From contig JALHTN010000609.1 in assembly GCA_022865865.1 (NCBI GenBank), positions 1 to 6,478 of the forward strand: a stretch of 6,478 bases of DNA. Direction: 5' to 3'. A program made the translations under genes and the position numbers. The notes below the pieces were generated by a model. The model did no database searches and was not told the origin of the DNA. It was given only the letters and a program-made list of their open reading frames with translations. The DNA comes from Anaerolineales bacterium (GTDB lineage: Bacteria > Chloroflexota > Anaerolineae > Anaerolineales > UBA4823). This document shows positions 5,089 through 6,478 of this stretch, piece by piece. Each line of letters begins with the position of its first letter. Position 1 is the first letter of the stretch.

Positions 5089-6478
5089 TTGGCTCGGAAT
5101 AAATTGCAAGATATTAAAGAAGAGGTATCTGGTGAAAAGGGGGACCTGGCGCAGGATGCGCAAGATATTGTGGAGGCTACCTTTTCCATTAAGCAGGCCC
5201 AAGAAGCACTCACTGAATCAGATTTGGATGCTCAGGGAGAACCGGATGAGGTTGCCATATTAAGTGAAGAAAAGGAACTGGGTGACCTCAAAAAGGAAAA
5301 ACCGGCCGATATATTAGCAGACCCGAGCATGGCGGGTGAATTAAGTGATGATCCTGTTCGCCTTTACTTGAGGGAGATTGGCGGCATTGATCTGCTCATT
5401 CCTGATCAGGAATTTTGGCTGGCTACTCAAATTGAAGCCTCTCGCCGTGTTGAATCGCTCACTCGCCAGCACCCTCTGATCCGCAGGAATGACTCGCTTC
5501 CCCAGGGAATTTACAAAGCACTTTATGAGGAATTGTTGACCTCATGGAAGCGGGTAGTGGAAGATACCCTGCGCTTGGGATTTGAGGTTCCAGATTTGAG
5601 ATTGATTTTGAGGGAAGCTCAAATGCTGCGCCAAACCTGGGCTTCGGAAACACCATCCTACCTGCACGCATATTTGGATAATGGCTTATGGGGCAAAGAT
5701 GCACTATGGGATGGAGTCGCTCGCAATGCATTGACAGTATTTGTTTGTCTTTACCTCTTGCCAGATCCGCTTGCTGATTATTTGGATGCTCATCTGGCGA
5801 ATCGCGAAAAATTACCCACCAATAAAACTTTCTTTGGGCATCTTCCTGATGATGAGATCTTGCAAGATGAAATCGAGGATGCACGTTATAGAGCACAAGA
5901 TTCCCACAACGCGATTATCAAGGCAAATTTACGGTTGGTGGTCAGCGTGGCAAAAAAGTATATTGGGCGGGGAAGTACTTTTCTGGATCTAATCCAGGAA
6001 GGTAATATCGGTTTACTGAGAGCGGTCACAAAATTCGATCCCACCCGAGGCTATAAATTCAGCACTTACGCCACCTGGTGGATTCGCCAATCCATCAGTC
6101 GTTCGATCGCAGATCAGGCGCGCACGATTCGAATTCCTGTGCATGTATTTGAATCGATCAACCGGTTGATGCGGGCCCAACGCAAGCTAGTTCAAGTGCT
6201 GGGTCGGGATCCGAATAGTGATGAGTTAGCCCTGGAAGCGGATTTCATGGATCCGCCAGATGTTGAGATCATCATGCAAGCGCGTGAAGATGGGACTCAA
6301 ATCCCAATTGATGTACGCCGGCGCTGGATGAGGGCTGCGAATAAGGTCAGTAAAATTATGCGCGCTTCAGAAGAACCCATGTCCCTGGAAAGTCCAGTTG
6401 GGACTGAGGATAGCAGCCAGCTGGGAGATTTTATCCAGGATCATGATGCGCTCGAGCCTATGGATGCTGCGGCTCGAG
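5089..6478 (+). CDS. rpoD: Primary sigma factor RpoD/SigA, N-terminal and central part (3' truncated)
   Basis: The first 463 residues of the housekeeping sigma-70 factor, which directs RNA polymerase to -10/-35 promoters. Residues 1-86 are acidic and charged, in the place of region 1.1. Region 1.2 starts at D87 ([12 protein letters not shown]). A long, poorly conserved helical domain of roughly 130-140 residues follows, in the position of the sigma-70 non-conserved region. Region 2 starts near residue 270 with [32 protein letters not shown] and [20 protein letters not shown] (aromatic melting residues Y327, W330, W331), then RTIRIPVH (345 onward). In region 3, residues about 388-415 look like extra sequence before [11 protein letters not shown] and LGDFIQD. 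Region 4, which reads the -35 box, lies beyond the window edge. The TTG start is chosen on Shine-Dalgarno evidence. It is 16 bases after dnaG and co-directional. Confidence 0.96.
   Translation, partial: MARNKLQDIKEEVSGEKGDLAQDAQDIVEATFSIKQAQEALTESDLDAQGEPDEVAILSEEKELGDLKKEKPADILADPSMAGELSDDPVRLYLREIGGIDLLIPDQEFWLATQIEASRRVESLTRQHPLIRRNDSLPQGIYKALYEELLTSWKRVVEDTLRLGFEVPDLRLILREAQMLRQTWASETPSYLHAYLDNGLWGKDALWDGVARNALTVFVCLYLLPDPLADYLDAHLANREKLPTNKTFFGHLPDDEILQDEIEDARYRAQDSHNAIIKANLRLVVSVAKKYIGRGSTFLDLIQEGNIGLLRAVTKFDPTRGYKFSTYATWWIRQSISRSIADQARTIRIPVHVFESINRLMRAQRKLVQVLGRDPNSDELALEADFMDPPDVEIIMQAREDGTQIPIDVRRRWMRAANKVSKIMRASEEPMSLESPVGTEDSSQLGDFIQDHDALEPMDAAAR

Noticed and set aside
5459..5896. 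A 145-codon minus-strand open frame opposite rpoD
   Set aside because: It is antisense to the sigma factor non-conserved domain, with no domain match and atypical composition.
1..6478. CRISPR array, insertion sequence, attachment site or replication origin
   Set aside because: No direct repeat series, transposase or integrase, terminal inverted repeats or DnaA-box cluster were seen by eye.

Overview
The window looks like bacterial housekeeping chromosome, most probably from a Chloroflexota lineage close to Anaerolineae. This rests on remembered family features, not a search: the long domain between sigma regions 1.2 and 2.1, an extra segment in sigma region 3, and a DnaG zinc site of the C-x3-C type. 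No mobile element, CRISPR array, rRNA or tRNA was recognised.

Layout from left to right: (1) the 3' end of a plus-strand glycyl-tRNA synthetase beta-subunit gene (glyS), ending at 803 and followed by a strong intrinsic terminator. (2) A minus-strand gene, 853-2187, for an uncharacterised 444-residue protein. It carries a motif that fits the DNA polymerase beta-type nucleotidyltransferase signature, and its stop codon lies in the loop of the glyS terminator. (3) A second minus-strand gene, 2355-2915, for a compact DEDDh 3'-5' exonuclease. A TATAAT box six bases before its ATG suggests a leaderless transcript. (4) A 216-base divergent intergenic region with two inverted repeats and a perfect extended -10 box facing dnaG. 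(5) dnaG (primase), complete, 3132-5072. (6) The start of rpoD/sigA, the primary sigma factor, from a TTG start at 5089 and running off the right edge.

The glyS - dnaG - rpoD order recalls the glyQ-glyS-...-dnaG-sigA neighbourhood of Bacillus and the dnaG-rpoD part of the enterobacterial macromolecular synthesis operon. Here that series is interrupted by two genes on the opposite strand. dnaG and rpoD are 16 bases apart and almost certainly co-transcribed, linking replication priming to the main transcription initiation factor. The two reverse-strand genes are the least explained part of the window. The nucleotidyltransferase-like protein is the best candidate for undescribed biochemistry, and its exonuclease neighbour raises the untested idea of opposing 3'-end addition and trimming.
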